Below, piece by piece: positions 46,580 to 57,912 of a stretch of 64,000 nt of DNA. Numbering within the stretch: the stretch's first letter is position 1; the number at the start of each line of letters is the position of its first letter. Source of the stretch: an uncultured Roseobacter sp. (GTDB taxonomy: Bacteria > Pseudomonadota > Alphaproteobacteria > Rhodobacterales > Rhodobacteraceae); NCBI RefSeq assembly GCF_947492555.1, contig NZ_CANLNE010000003.1, forward strand, positions 868,001 through 932,000, written 5' to 3'. Under the pieces are notes generated by a model. That model saw only the letters and a program-made list of their open reading frames with translations. It did no database searches and was not told the origin of the DNA. A program made the translations under genes and the position numbers.

Positions 46580-48913
46580 TCAGTGCAGCTGCTGGTGCAC
46601 CGTATCGGTTAGATCGTTCAGAGAGAATGGTTTCGGCAGGAACACGGAGTTCGGAATCTTGATCTGTGTCTCACCAAAACTGTCTTCCGCATAGCCGGAG
46701 ACAAAGACCACACGCACCCCCGGCCGGTCTTTCAAGGCTTCGCGGACCCAGCTTGGGCCGTCCATGCCGGGCATGACCACATCGGTAACAAAGACATCCA
46801 CGTTGAGCGATGCATCTTCCAGCGTTTTCAGCGCGGCCTCGGCGGAATCTGCCTCCAGCACCGTGTATCCGCGCAGGCGCAGGGCACGGCTTGCGAAGGC
46901 CCGTACTGGCGCCTCATCCTCGACCAGCAGGATCACGCCATCGCCGTGTTTTGCCGCCGGTTTCGGTTTCTCTTCCCGCGCCACCGGTGCCGCGACTTCG
47001 GAGGCTTCGAGCACCGGGAAATAGAGGGTGAAACAGGTGCCTGTGCCCACCGTGCTATCGACAAAGATATAGCCGCCGGTCTGTTTGATAATGCCGTAGG
47101 CGGTCGAGAGACCAAGCCCGGTGCCCTCGCCCGTTCGCTTGGTGGTGAAGAAGGGTTCAAACACCTTTTGCAACTTGTCCGATGGAATGCCGACCCCATC
47201 ATCTGAAACCTGCACGGTCACGTACCGCCCCGGCGGGACACGCACGCGATCCCGTTCCAGCGGCTCAGTCAGATCAGTACATTCGGTCACGATCCGGATC
47301 TGGCCGCCTTGCGGCATCGCGTCGCGCGCGTTCACCACGAGGTTCATCAGAACCTGTTCCAGCTGGCGTTTGTCCGCGCGGATCGGCTCCAGCACCGGGT
47401 CATGGCTGAGCGTCAGGGTGATCTTCTCACCCACCAGCCGGTTCAGCAGATGCGTCAGATCGGAGAGCGTATCGCGCATGTCCAGCGTTTCGGGGCGCAA
47501 TGTCTGTTTGCGCGAGAACGCCAGCAGCTGACCGACCAGCGCCGCGGCGCGGTTGGCGTTCTGGTTGATCTGCACCAGATCGCTGAAATCCGGGTCGCCC
47601 TGGTCATGCCTCAGCAGAAGCAGGTCACAGTGGCCCGAAATCGCCGTCAGCAGGTTGTTGAAATCATGCGCCACGCCGCCCGCCAGTTGCCCGATGGCCT
47701 GCATCTTCTGGCTCTGCACGAACTGCGCCTCAAGAGATTTGAGCTCGGTTGCGTCGTTCAGCACAGCAATCAGGGCGGGGACACCTTCTTCCGTCACCCG
47801 GTTCAGGGTGACCTGCACAAAAACTTCCTTGTCCGTGCGTTTCAGACGCAGGAATTCAGATTGCTGTGGCGCCCGCCCCGCCAGGGTTTCGCCCAGCCAA
47901 TCGGTGATCGAGCGCCCCAGCCCCTCCATCAGTTCGGAGAGGTGAACCCTGTCCTTCAACGCCACACCAATGAGACTGGCCGCCAGACGGTTGTAGGCCT
48001 GCACGTCGCCTTCCTGACTGATTTTCAACAGGGGAACAGGCAGATCCTGAAAAACATTCCAGCCATCCTTGGCCATGGTTTCGGCTCCCGGCGGCAGGAG
48101 ATAAAGCGCGCGGCGCCCTGCCCCGGCGTCGACTTCGCTGACCAGCGCGCGGGTGGGTCCTTCTGCCCCGGAAACATCACAGACCGTCCCCGGAATAACC
48201 GGCAAATGCTTAAAAAGGCGGTCCAGCGTCTTGACGCGTCCACCTGCTATTTTCCGGGCCTGTTCATTCATGTAAAGCACCGCATTGGTGCGCCCGACAA
48301 GGATCATGGGCAGGGTGGGCCCATCCGCCGCCTGTGCTGCCGTCGGCACGTCTTCCAGGCGCCACAGATAGGTCTCCGCCCCGGCCTGATGCACCGCCAG
48401 TCGAAGATGCCCGCGCCGTGTGACCAGATCCTCGCGGGCGGAGCCCTCGTGATCGGCGCGTGACTGCAGGCGGAAAACGATACCGCTGGGATTGGCCAGC
48501 GTGTTTTTCAACATCCCGCTCAGCGTGTCATCAACGTCATTCTCGAACCGCTTGCGCGCCGTGAGGTTGGAGGAAAGGATTTCTCCGTTTTTGTCAGCCA
48601 AAAAACTTGGTGAGGAGTCGTTGGCAATAAAGTCGGACAGCGTGGCGATCATGGCCGTGCGTCTTTTGTTATACCGCTGAGCAATCGACATCAGGATACA
48701 GCTTAGAGCAAGGAGGGACAGGCAGGCGGCAAAGAGTGTACGCCGGATCAGCAAATCCGGAGACGCCAGCGCCAGAACGCCCAGCAGGACAGCCAGCAGC
48801 ACCAAGGTTCCCAAGCGCTTTTGCGCGTTCAGTGCAAATTCCGTAATTTTGGAAGGGGTCAACGCGCTGCGCGGCAAAGTCAGGCTCCAAGAAGATTCGA
48901 ATCGCATCTGCAT
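46580..48913 (-). CDS. cckA: hybrid sensor histidine kinase CckA
   Basis: A membrane-anchored hybrid kinase of 777 residues that starts the CckA-ChpT-CtrA phosphorelay. Two membrane segments lie at residues 36-76, a PAS-like region at about 95-390, HisKA with His416 in GGVAHDFNNLL, HATPase_c with NLVVNARDAMP and GTGLGLSTAYGI, and a C-terminal receiver (ILLVEDEAPVRAFA, Asp in FVTDVVMPGMDG). The layout is that of CckA. It is followed 335 bp later by recA. Its upstream region carries a CtrA-type box and a likely promoter, implying feedback. Confidence 0.94.
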   Translation of the reverse strand: MQMRFESSWSLTLPRSALTPSKITEFALNAQKRLGTLVLLAVLLGVLALASPDLLIRRTLFAACLSLLALSCILMSIAQRYNKRRTAMIATLSDFIANDSSPSFLADKNGEILSSNLTARKRFENDVDDTLSGMLKNTLANPSGIVFRLQSRADHEGSAREDLVTRRGHLRLAVHQAGAETYLWRLEDVPTAAQAADGPTLPMILVGRTNAVLYMNEQARKIAGGRVKTLDRLFKHLPVIPGTVCDVSGAEGPTRALVSEVDAGAGRRALYLLPPGAETMAKDGWNVFQDLPVPLLKISQEGDVQAYNRLAASLIGVALKDRVHLSELMEGLGRSITDWLGETLAGRAPQQSEFLRLKRTDKEVFVQVTLNRVTEEGVPALIAVLNDATELKSLEAQFVQSQKMQAIGQLAGGVAHDFNNLLTAISGHCDLLLLRHDQGDPDFSDLVQINQNANRAAALVGQLLAFSRKQTLRPETLDMRDTLSDLTHLLNRLVGEKITLTLSHDPVLEPIRADKRQLEQVLMNLVVNARDAMPQGGQIRIVTECTDLTEPLERDRVRVPPGRYVTVQVSDDGVGIPSDKLQKVFEPFFTTKRTGEGTGLGLSTAYGIIKQTGGYIFVDSTVGTGTCFTLYFPVLEASEVAAPVAREEKPKPAAKHGDGVILLVEDEAPVRAFASRALRLRGYTVLEADSAEAALKTLEDASLNVDVFVTDVVMPGMDGPSWVREALKDRPGVRVVFVSGYAEDSFGETQIKIPNSVFLPKPFSLNDLTDTVHQQLH

Positions 48914-48929
48914 TTACACGCCTGATGTC

Positions 48930-48944
48930 TTAATCTTAACTTAA
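48930..48944. promoter_or_regulatory. CtrA-type box upstream of cckA
   Basis: TTAA-TCTTAAC-TTAA is an exact TTAA-N7-TTAA. It is 17-31 bp before the cckA start codon, downstream of the inferred transcription start. CtrA is the output of the CckA pathway, so this could be feedback. Confidence 0.65.
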
Positions 48945-48972
48945 CCACGACAGGCAATGCTCGCAGAGGTTG

Positions 48973-49000
48973 AGTATGCCCACAGTTTGACGCGCGTCAA
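48973..49000 (-). promoter_or_regulatory. candidate cckA promoter
   Basis: On the minus strand TTGACG (49000-48995) and CATACT (48978-48973) are 16 bases apart. The -35 forms half of a perfect palindrome TTGACGCGCGTCAA. Transcription would begin near 48966, placing the CtrA-type box in the 5' leader. Confidence 0.45.
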
Positions 49001-49569
49001 GTGTGCTGTGAAGAATCCATGCCAGTGTTGCGCGACGTCGAAACAGCCTTGAAATCTGCGGCGCAAGTCCCTGTGGCGTGCAAGGAAAACAGCTCGTCAG
49101 TAATTTGTTTTGCCCTGTACAAACGCATGTGGCAGCGCCAGAGCCCCCTATCGGCAAGGAGAGAGCGAAGACCGTTTAAAAGGTGGCACTCCGGAGAGTT
49201 TCAGACAGTTCGCTGATCAACGGTACGGGGGCTGAGCCTTGCCAGGACAGAAATCGTGAGGACAAAAATCTGACCTCTCCTGGTCCACATCTCACGCGGA
49301 ACGACAAAGCTGTATCCGCGATGGATCGGCGGAGCGTCCCGATCCGTATCGATCTAAAACTGCACGACGAGAAGAAATGGCGCGAAGGGATGTCAGTTCA
49401 GGAAGATGACCCCGGATAATCTCTTCAGAAGTCCGGGCCTGGCTGCTAGATCGCGAGAAGCTTGGCAGTGAATTGACAAAGCTTGAGGCCGGGCTTGAGA
49501 CTGGCAGTCGAAATCACAATGTCGACGGTGGTCTCAAGGCGAAGAACTGATGGTAGTAGGACATATTTT

Positions 49570-50739
49570 ATGACACCGGCAGCACGCATAAGCGCGGCCA
49601 TTGACTTGATGGATGTTATCCAAGGCGGCGCACTCGCGGACCGTGCCCTGACAGATTGGGGACGCAGGAACCGGTACGCGGGATCCAAGGACAGAGCGGC
49701 TATTAGAGACATTGTGTTCGATGTTTTGAGGAGGAGGCAAAGCCTTGCATCCCTTGGCGGTGACGAAACGGGACGGGCCCTTTTACTTGGTTACATTCGC
49801 TCGAACGGGCAAGATCCTGAAAGCATCTTTGGCGCACACAAGTATGCACCGTCCGAATTGACCGACGCCGAGCGGATATCCGGCCGTTCTGTTCAGGTCC
49901 ACAATGACGAAGCTGTCGATTTTCCCGACTGGCTGTGGCCGGACCTCTTACGCTCTCACGGGGACCGAACGCAGGCGATTGCGCAAGCCATGAGAAACAG
50001 GGCCCCGGTTCATCTACGGGTAAACCTTGCGAAGCTGAGCCGCGAGAAGGCAATCACCTCACTTGCCGACCAGGGGATCATTGGCGAGGCCCACGCGTTG
50101 TCTCCATCGGCCGTGCAGGTTCTGGAAGGGGCACGGAAGATCAGAAACTCGACGTCCTACCTGAACGGAGAAGTCGAGTTACAGGATGCGTCATCCCAGG
50201 CAGTGGCCGATTTGGTCCCGCTTCAACAGGGTGAAAGACTGCTCGATTTTTGCGCTGGTGCCGGTGGCAAGGTCTTGGCTGTGGCCGGACGCGTTGCCGG
50301 AAAATTCTTTGCGCATGATGTAGATCCGCGCAGAATGACGGATTTGCCGGTCAGGGCTTCCCGCGCCGGCGCGTATATTACGCAAGTGTCGTTCGAGGAA
50401 GCCAAGCAGGGCCCACAATTTGACACCGTTCTGGTCGATGCACCTTGTTCGGGCAGCGGGTCCTGGCGCCGTGATCCGCAAGGCAAATGGTTGCTGACCA
50501 AAGACAAGCTTGATCGTGTCGTGGCTTTGCAAAAAGAAATCCTTGAGCGGGCCGCCGGACTGGTCAGGCCGCAAGGCCACCTTGTCTATGCGACCTGCTC
50601 TTTGCTGGAGTGCGAGAACGAACTGCAAGTAAAAGAGTTTCTGAACCGAAACACAGCATTCTCGGTCACTGTCGAACGACAGTTTACGCCGCTGGCAGGC
50701 GGCGACGGTTTCTATTGTTCTGTCCTTCGCAGGCAGTGA
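49570..50739 (+). CDS. RsmB/NOP family RNA methyltransferase
   Basis: A SAM-dependent RNA (cytosine-5) methyltransferase of about 389 residues, RsmB/NOP2 family. The SAM motif LLDFCAGAGGKVLA, the catalytic Cys in VLVDAPCSGSGSWRRDP and the second Cys in YATCSLLECENE are seen. The N-terminal NusB-like helical domain (ARISAAIDLMDVIQGGA) is present. The ATG at 49570 follows TAGGAC; the open frame starts at 49483. The target RNA is probably 16S rRNA, not shown by sequence alone. Confidence 0.92.
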   Translation: MTPAARISAAIDLMDVIQGGALADRALTDWGRRNRYAGSKDRAAIRDIVFDVLRRRQSLASLGGDETGRALLLGYIRSNGQDPESIFGAHKYAPSELTDAERISGRSVQVHNDEAVDFPDWLWPDLLRSHGDRTQAIAQAMRNRAPVHLRVNLAKLSREKAITSLADQGIIGEAHALSPSAVQVLEGARKIRNSTSYLNGEVELQDASSQAVADLVPLQQGERLLDFCAGAGGKVLAVAGRVAGKFFAHDVDPRRMTDLPVRASRAGAYITQVSFEEAKQGPQFDTVLVDAPCSGSGSWRRDPQGKWLLTKDKLDRVVALQKEILERAAGLVRPQGHLVYATCSLLECENELQVKEFLNRNTAFSVTVERQFTPLAGGDGFYCSVLRRQ

Positions 50740-51177
50740 AAACGTCGGGTGACGCGGATCATTCATCAAAGCATCACCTGGTGGATAAGGCTTGTTCATC
50801 AACATGATAAACGCGTCTGACATAGCTTTGGGCTGAACAGGAGGTCCCGTAGCGCCATAGAACGTTCTGGACAGAACCTCTCCGTTTACTGGGCGTCTTT
50901 GACATCCTTGGCAAATGACCAAATGGGCGAACACGTTTGCGAGGATCACACCCTACACTGGCCGGTTGATCAGGGTCGCCGTTGCAAAATACAGTTGCTT
51001 TTGCACCCGCTTCCGGGCTCATAGTGTGATCGTACCTTGGCAATAAAGGCATTGCGCGCTGCTGTCTTGGGTGAGCGGAGTCTTCCCGCCCGAATTGAGG
51101 CCTGGATTGGCCCAAGCGTGCCTTGACTCCCTTCATGTGACAACCGGCGGTGTGCCGCCACAGCCTGGAGGTAAACC
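50740..51177. other. intergenic, upstream of the ectoine-type cassette
   Basis: 438 bases with no convincing gene. An inverted repeat GTTCTG-N2-CAGAAC (50864-50877) overlaps AGAACGTTCT (50859-50868). The minus-strand frames are not recognisable; one (from 50949) has a peptide that might be a gene remnant, but I cannot name it. Confidence 0.5.
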
Positions 51178-52551
51178 GTGCTACATAACGACCAACTGGA
51201 AAAATGGGACCGCGAGAGTTTTTTTCATCCATCCACTCACCTGGCGGAATTTGCCCGCGGGAAACTGCCTCATCGTGTGATCACCGGCGCATCAGGCTGC
51301 CATATCGAGGATCGGGATGGCAATCGCATGTTGGATGCGTTTGCCGGGCTATACTGCGTCAACGTCGGATATGGGCGCCCCGAGATTGTCGAAGCCATCG
51401 CTGAACAGGCAAAGGAACTGGCATATTATCACGCCTATGTCGGCCATGGGACCGAGGCGTCGATCACACTGGCCAGGATGGTTCTGGAGCGCGCGCCCGA
51501 GAACATGTCCAAGGTTTACTTCGGGCTCTCCGGCTCGGATGCAAACGAGACAAACATCAAGCTGATCTGGTACTACAACAACATTCTGGGACGGCCCGAG
51601 AAAAAGAAGATCATCTCCCGCTGGCGCGGGTATCACGGGTCGGGGCTGATGACGGGCTCGCTGACGGGGCTGGACCTTTTTCACCAGAAATTCGACTTGC
51701 CCTTGGCACCGGTGGTCCACACGACAGCACCCTACTACTTCCGGCGCGAGGACCAGAACCAGGCAGAGGCCGGGTTCGTCGCCGATTGCGTTGCGGATCT
51801 GGAAGCGCTGATTGATCGCGAAGGGGCGGACACGATTGCTGCTTTCATCGGTGAGCCGGTTCTGGGCACCGGTGGGATTGTCACGCCGCCAGAGGGATAC
51901 TGGGCTGCCGTCCAGGCGGTCTTGGACAAGCATGACATCCTTCTGATTGCGGATGAGGTTGTCACCGGGTTTGGCAGGCTCGGCACGATGTTTGGTTCTG
52001 AACACTACGGGATGCGCCCGGACATCATCACCATCGCCAAAGGTCTCACATCCGCTTATGCGCCCCTGTCAGGCTCCATCGTGTCGGACAAGATGTGGTC
52101 CGTGCTGGAACGGGGAACAGATGAAAATGGCCCGATTGGCCACGGCTGGACCTATTCTGCGCATCCCATTGGGGCCGCGGCAGGTGTTGCGAACCTGCAG
52201 CTCATCGATGCGCTTGGGTTGATTGAAAGCGCAGGCAGCGTCGGAGCATACCTGAACGCGGCGATGCGCGACGCGCTGGCAGATCACCCCAATGTCGGAG
52301 ATGTGCGTGGCGAGGGCATGCTGTGTGCGGTTGAGCTTGTGAACGATAAAGACAGCCGGACGTTCTTCGACGGCTCTGACAAGATCGGGCCACAGGTTGC
52401 GGCCAGGATGCTGGAACAGGACAGCGTCATCGCGCGCGCCATGCCACAGGGCGACATCCTCGGATTTGCGCCGCCGTTCTGCCTCAGCAAGGAAGAGGCA
52501 GACATCGTGGTTGCATCAACAAAACGCGCCGTCACAACCGTCTTGGGATGA
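51178..52551 (+). CDS. class III aminotransferase, probable DoeD-type diaminobutyrate transaminase
   Basis: A PLP-dependent class III (omega) aminotransferase of 457 residues. The PLP Lys is in [26 protein letters not shown] and [20 protein letters not shown] are typical. GTG at 51178 follows TGGAGGT. It is 32 bp before an ectoine hydrolase-like gene, so it is probably the DABA or related aminotransferase (DoeD) of ectoine catabolism, making aspartate semialdehyde. It could also act on another omega-amino acid. Confidence 0.82.
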   Translation: MLHNDQLEKWDRESFFHPSTHLAEFARGKLPHRVITGASGCHIEDRDGNRMLDAFAGLYCVNVGYGRPEIVEAIAEQAKELAYYHAYVGHGTEASITLARMVLERAPENMSKVYFGLSGSDANETNIKLIWYYNNILGRPEKKKIISRWRGYHGSGLMTGSLTGLDLFHQKFDLPLAPVVHTTAPYYFRREDQNQAEAGFVADCVADLEALIDREGADTIAAFIGEPVLGTGGIVTPPEGYWAAVQAVLDKHDILLIADEVVTGFGRLGTMFGSEHYGMRPDIITIAKGLTSAYAPLSGSIVSDKMWSVLERGTDENGPIGHGWTYSAHPIGAAAGVANLQLIDALGLIESAGSVGAYLNAAMRDALADHPNVGDVRGEGMLCAVELVNDKDSRTFFDGSDKIGPQVAARMLEQDSVIARAMPQGDILGFAPPFCLSKEEADIVVASTKRAVTTVLG

Positions 52552-52583
52552 CCCCCGTTGCGACCGAAAGGAGGTCTTTCGTC

Positions 52584-53762
52584 ATGTCAAACGCACCCTT
52601 CAGCAAGATCGAATACGACCGGCGGCTGGCGAAGACCCGCGCGGCCATGGCCTCGGCCAGTCTTGACGTGCTATTTGTGACCGACCCCTCCAACCAGGCT
52701 TGGCTTACCGGCTATGACGGGTGGTCCTTTTACGTGCATCAGGGCGTGATCGTCACCATGGAAGGTGAACCCATCTGGTGGGGCCGATACATGGATATGA
52801 TGGGCGGCCGCCGCACCTGCTGGATGACCCACGACAACATTCTGGGCTACGGGGATCACTATGTGCAGTCGACGGTGGTTCATCCAATGCAGGATCTCGC
52901 CGGGCATCTGAAGGCCCGGAGGCTGGACCGTGCCCGGATCGGGGTAGAGATGGAGAACTATTATTATTCGGCCAGGGCGCATCAGGTGTTCGCGGCTGAA
53001 TTGCCCGAGGCCACACTCATCGACGCGACCGCATTGGTGAATTGGCAACGGTTGGTAAAATCGGAAGAAGAGATCGGCTTCATCCGCAAGGCCGCCCGCA
53101 TCTCCGAGAAAGTGATCGAGACCGCGATCGAGCGCGCCGCGCCGGGGGTGCGTAAGAACGATCTGGTGGCCGACATCATGCACGCGGGAATAACCGGCGT
53201 GGGCGATGACTGGGGAGACTACCCCGCCATCGTACCCCTGACGCCCTCGGGCCTTGACGCGACGGCTGCGCATTTGACCTGGAACGGGGCCGCAATGAAA
53301 GAGGGCGAGGCCACCTTTTTCGAGTTGTCGGGCTGCTATCGCCGCTATCACGCGCCGCTGTGCCGGACGGTCTATCTGGGCACGCCACCCGATGAAATGA
53401 TCCGAGCAGAGGCAGCACAAATCGAAGGGATCGAGGCCGGCTTGGACGCCGCCCGACCCGGCAACTGCACCTGTGACATCGCGAACGCCTTCATGGAGGT
53501 TATGGCCAAATACGGTATCGCGCGGGACGGCCGCATGGGCTACCCGATTGGCCTCAGCTACCCGCCCGATTGGGGCGAGCGCACGGCCTCGATCCGATCA
53601 GAGGATTCCACCATTCTGGAGCCTGGTATGGTCTTTCACTTCATGCCCGCCTTGTGGATGGACACCTGGGGCCTAGAGACCACGGAGACGATCCTGATCC
53701 GCGACGGCGGCCCGGCGGAAACGCTCTGCGATGTTGATCGCAGACTTTTTGTGAAAGGGTGA
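52584..53762 (+). CDS. doeA: ectoine hydrolase-like M24 family protein (DoeA/EutD)
   Basis: A creatinase/prolidase-fold protein of 392 residues. VTDPSNQAWLTGYDGWSFYVHQ, GYGDHYVQSTVVHPM, and PIGLSYPPDWGERTASI are hallmarks of ectoine hydrolases (DoeA/EutD), which open the ectoine ring to acetyl-diaminobutyrate. Metal ligand positions of M24 peptidases are changed: the second Asp region reads APLCRT, so metal-free catalysis, as in creatinase, is likely. The start at 52584 follows AAGGAGGT. It is followed after 4 bp by an M20 deacetylase gene. Confidence 0.88.
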   Translation: MSNAPFSKIEYDRRLAKTRAAMASASLDVLFVTDPSNQAWLTGYDGWSFYVHQGVIVTMEGEPIWWGRYMDMMGGRRTCWMTHDNILGYGDHYVQSTVVHPMQDLAGHLKARRLDRARIGVEMENYYYSARAHQVFAAELPEATLIDATALVNWQRLVKSEEEIGFIRKAARISEKVIETAIERAAPGVRKNDLVADIMHAGITGVGDDWGDYPAIVPLTPSGLDATAAHLTWNGAAMKEGEATFFELSGCYRRYHAPLCRTVYLGTPPDEMIRAEAAQIEGIEAGLDAARPGNCTCDIANAFMEVMAKYGIARDGRMGYPIGLSYPPDWGERTASIRSEDSTILEPGMVFHFMPALWMDTWGLETTETILIRDGGPAETLCDVDRRLFVKG

Positions 53763-53766
53763 CGCC

Positions 53767-54933
53767 TTGCTTGACCGAACCATCGAGATCCTCTCTGATC
53801 TGATCGCCTTCCCGACGGTCTCCTCTGACAGCAACCTCGAGATGATGGCCTATCTCGCCGACCGGCTGGAGGCTGCCGGTGCCAAGGTGGATGTCCTGTC
53901 CGATGCCGTCGGGCGCAAGGCGAACCTGTTTGCTACTCTCGGTCCCGAGATCGATGGTGGCATTGTCTTGTCCGGCCACAGCGACGTCGTGCCTGTCACC
54001 GATCAGGTGTGGTCCACGGACCCTTTCAAGATGGCTGAACGAGACGGTCGGCTCTTTGGGCGTGGCACCTGCGACATGAAGGGATTCATCGCGGCGACCA
54101 TCGCAATGGCACCAGTCTTCGCCAAAAAGATACAGCACAGACCGCTGCATTTCGCCTTCACCTACGACGAAGAAACCGGATGCATTGGGGCGGGTCATTT
54201 GGCCAAGGAACTGAAACAACGCGCCTTCAGACCAAGCGCCGCCATCATTGGCGAGCCGACCGGGATGCGGATTATCGAAGGTCACAAGGGGTGCTATGAA
54301 TATACCACCCGTTTTCAGGGCCTTGAAGGTCATGGGTCGATCCCGGATCAGGGCGTCAATGCCGTGGAATACGCGGTGCGTTATGTTGCGCGGTTGCTGG
54401 ACCTGAAAAACGAACTGAGATCCAAGGCCCCTCCGCGAAGTCGTTTTGAACCGCCGTGGACGACAATCAATATAGGTGCGCTGAATGGCGGAACCGTTCA
54501 TAACGTGATCGCCCCAAAAGCGCAGGTGGATTGGGAGATGCGCCCCGTTCAGGTCTCGGATGCCACCTTCGTGAAAGAGGATTTGAAGAGGTATTGCCGG
54601 GAGGTGCTGCTACCTGAGATGCAGAAAACACACGCAGACGCCGATATCACGACCGAGATCATCGGCGAGGTGGATGGGCTTGTGCCGGTCGACCACAACG
54701 AGGCCCGTCGGATCGTGTCAGAGCTGACGGGCGCAAACGGCGCAGACCTTGTGTCCTTCGGGACCGAAGCGGGCATATTCCAAAATCTCGGAATGGACGT
54801 GGTTGTCTGCGGCCCCGGTTCCATTGAGCAGGCACACAAGGCTGACGAATACCTGGAACGGGATCAACTGGCGCAATGCCTCAAACTTCTTGAGCGCCTT
54901 GCCGACAAGTGCGCGGCACCTGCTCCTGGCTGA
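53767..54933 (+). CDS. M20 family deacetylase (ArgE/DoeB2-like)
   Basis: A zinc-dependent M20 peptidase/deacetylase of 388 residues similar to acetylornithine deacetylase. Zinc site residues: VLSGHSDVVPV (His), GRGTCDMKG (Asp), TYDEETGCIGAGH (Glu-Glu), GEPTGM and CGPGSIEQAHKADEY (His). The start is TTG at 53767, with AAAGGGTGA upstream. Being directly behind doeA, it is probably the N-acetyl-diaminobutyrate deacetylase of ectoine breakdown. ArgE activity is the alternative. Confidence 0.85.
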   Translation: MLDRTIEILSDLIAFPTVSSDSNLEMMAYLADRLEAAGAKVDVLSDAVGRKANLFATLGPEIDGGIVLSGHSDVVPVTDQVWSTDPFKMAERDGRLFGRGTCDMKGFIAATIAMAPVFAKKIQHRPLHFAFTYDEETGCIGAGHLAKELKQRAFRPSAAIIGEPTGMRIIEGHKGCYEYTTRFQGLEGHGSIPDQGVNAVEYAVRYVARLLDLKNELRSKAPPRSRFEPPWTTINIGALNGGTVHNVIAPKAQVDWEMRPVQVSDATFVKEDLKRYCREVLLPEMQKTHADADITTEIIGEVDGLVPVDHNEARRIVSELTGANGADLVSFGTEAGIFQNLGMDVVVCGPGSIEQAHKADEYLERDQLAQCLKLLERLADKCAAPAPG

Positions 54934-55167
54934 CCCGAGGTGCTGTCGCTGGCGATGATCCACTTACCGATTGGCGGCGTAGTCCGGCAGGCGCTGGGGC
55001 TGGTGATCCAACAAATCGGCTTTGGCAGGCGCGCTGGGGCAGCGCCCGCGTCGCCGGGTTCCGAGCTGTCGATTGTCAGGAGCGCGGATCGCAGACGCCG
55101 CAACCGTGTCGGGGATTACCGGTGCCTCCTAAGCATCAGACCAATGCGTTGACAAAGACATCTACCG

Positions 55168-56661
<1,494 letters not shown>

Positions 56662-56778
56662 TCACGGAGCGGGGAAAATGGAAAGAGGGAAAACCACCAA
56701 ATCTGGCGTATCGGCCATTGCCTGCGTCTTCATCTGGGGCGAAACTGGCGCAGGCGTCACTTAAAGGAAACAAATGCC

Positions 56779-57765
56779 ATGGCGGGACACGGATATGAGG
56801 GCGGCAGGCTGGACCTGCCTTTTGTGGGCATCTCGACCTTCGGCAAGCGGCCCTATATAGCGGATTGGCAGGCGATTGATGCAGAGGTTGCGGTTTTGGG
56901 CGCACCGTTTGATGCGGGCACGCAATGGCGAGCTGGCGCGCGTTTCGGGCCGCGCGGGGTGCGCGAGGCCTCAACGCTTTTCAGTTTCGGCCACGCCGGG
57001 GCCTACGACCACGAGGATGATGCAACCTATCTGCCCGCGGATGTGCGCATCGTGGACATTGGTGACGCCGACATCGTGCACACGGACACCGACCAGAGCC
57101 ACGCCAATATAGAGGCGGGCGTGCGGGCGATCCTGCGGGCGGGCGCCCTGCCCGTCGTGATCGGCGGCGATCATTCGGTGAATATCCCCTGCATCCGCGC
57201 CTTTGATGGCGCAGACTACAAGGGCGGTGCTTTTCACATCCTGCAGATCGATGCGCATCTGGACTTCGTCGATGAACGCCACGGGGTGCGGCACGGCCAC
57301 GGCAACCCGATGCGTCGCGCGGCAGAGCAGCCTTATGTCAGCGGGCTGACACAGGTGGGTATTCGAAATGTCAGTTCCACCGCGCGGGAAGGCTATGTGC
57401 AGGCGCGGGCCATGGGGTCGCAGATCATCTCGGTCCGGCAGGCCCGTCAGATGGGTACGCAAGGGGTGGCAAACACTCTGCCAAAGGGCGCCGACGTCTA
57501 TATCACAATTGATATCGATGCCTTCTGCCCGTCCATCGCGCCCGGCACCGGCACACCAAGCCACGGCGGGTTTCTCTACTACGAGGTGCTGGAACTGCTG
57601 CAGCAGGTGGCGCAGCAGCACCGGATTGTCGGGATCGATCTGGTCGAGGTGGCGCCTGACTATGATCCCACCGGCAGTACCTCCATTCTGGCCGCGCAGG
57701 TTCTGCTGAACCTTCTAGGGTTCATCTTCCACGCCCGCGCCTCCACCCCCGAATTGGCGGGGTAA
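56779..57765 (+). CDS. ureohydrolase (agmatinase/arginase family)
   Basis: A binuclear manganese ureohydrolase of 328 residues. The metal motifs are VIGGDHSVNIP, LQIDAHLDF and ITIDIDAFCPSIAPGTG, with GIDLVEVAPDYD as the last Glu motif. In most agmatinases the third motif reads DxDxxDP; here the last Asp is Cys and Glu after GTGTP is Ser. The substrate may therefore differ from agmatine. It is followed by the ASKHA and methyltransferase genes; the tie is positional only. Confidence 0.85.
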   Translation: MAGHGYEGGRLDLPFVGISTFGKRPYIADWQAIDAEVAVLGAPFDAGTQWRAGARFGPRGVREASTLFSFGHAGAYDHEDDATYLPADVRIVDIGDADIVHTDTDQSHANIEAGVRAILRAGALPVVIGGDHSVNIPCIRAFDGADYKGGAFHILQIDAHLDFVDERHGVRHGHGNPMRRAAEQPYVSGLTQVGIRNVSSTAREGYVQARAMGSQIISVRQARQMGTQGVANTLPKGADVYITIDIDAFCPSIAPGTGTPSHGGFLYYEVLELLQQVAQQHRIVGIDLVEVAPDYDPTGSTSILAAQVLLNLLGFIFHARASTPELAG

Positions 57766-57912
57766 CACCCGCCTTCAACTGGATTTCATAATGAATATGA
57801 CAATTTCAGACGCGCAATGCCGCGGCAGGCGCATTATGTGACGCGGACCGGCGCTCGCACGCCTCTGCCGCCCCTATCCTGGCGTCAGACAATCAACAGG
57901 TGACCAAGACTT

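Larger units (their letters stand above)
48914..49569. other. intergenic region between divergent cckA and the RsmB-type gene
   Basis: Contains the cckA promoter, the CtrA-type box (48930-48944), and a 14-bp palindrome TTGACGCGCGTCAA at 48987-49000. The rest (49050-49560) has short frames without homology or convincing codon use; none is called. Confidence 0.5.

Noticed and set aside
49183-49419. Plus-strand 78-codon frame upstream of the RsmB-type gene
   Set aside because: No similarity, odd composition and no clear ribosome site; treated as chance.
50191-50949. Minus-strand frame of 252 codons over the end of the RsmB-type gene and the gap after it
   Set aside because: Most of it is antisense to the methyltransferase. 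The first 70 codons lie in unique DNA and might be a remnant, but I recognise nothing and it has no ribosome site.
54934-55167. Short frames between the deacetylase and guaB genes
   Set aside because: Arg/Pro-rich low-complexity peptides on both strands, no conserved motif.
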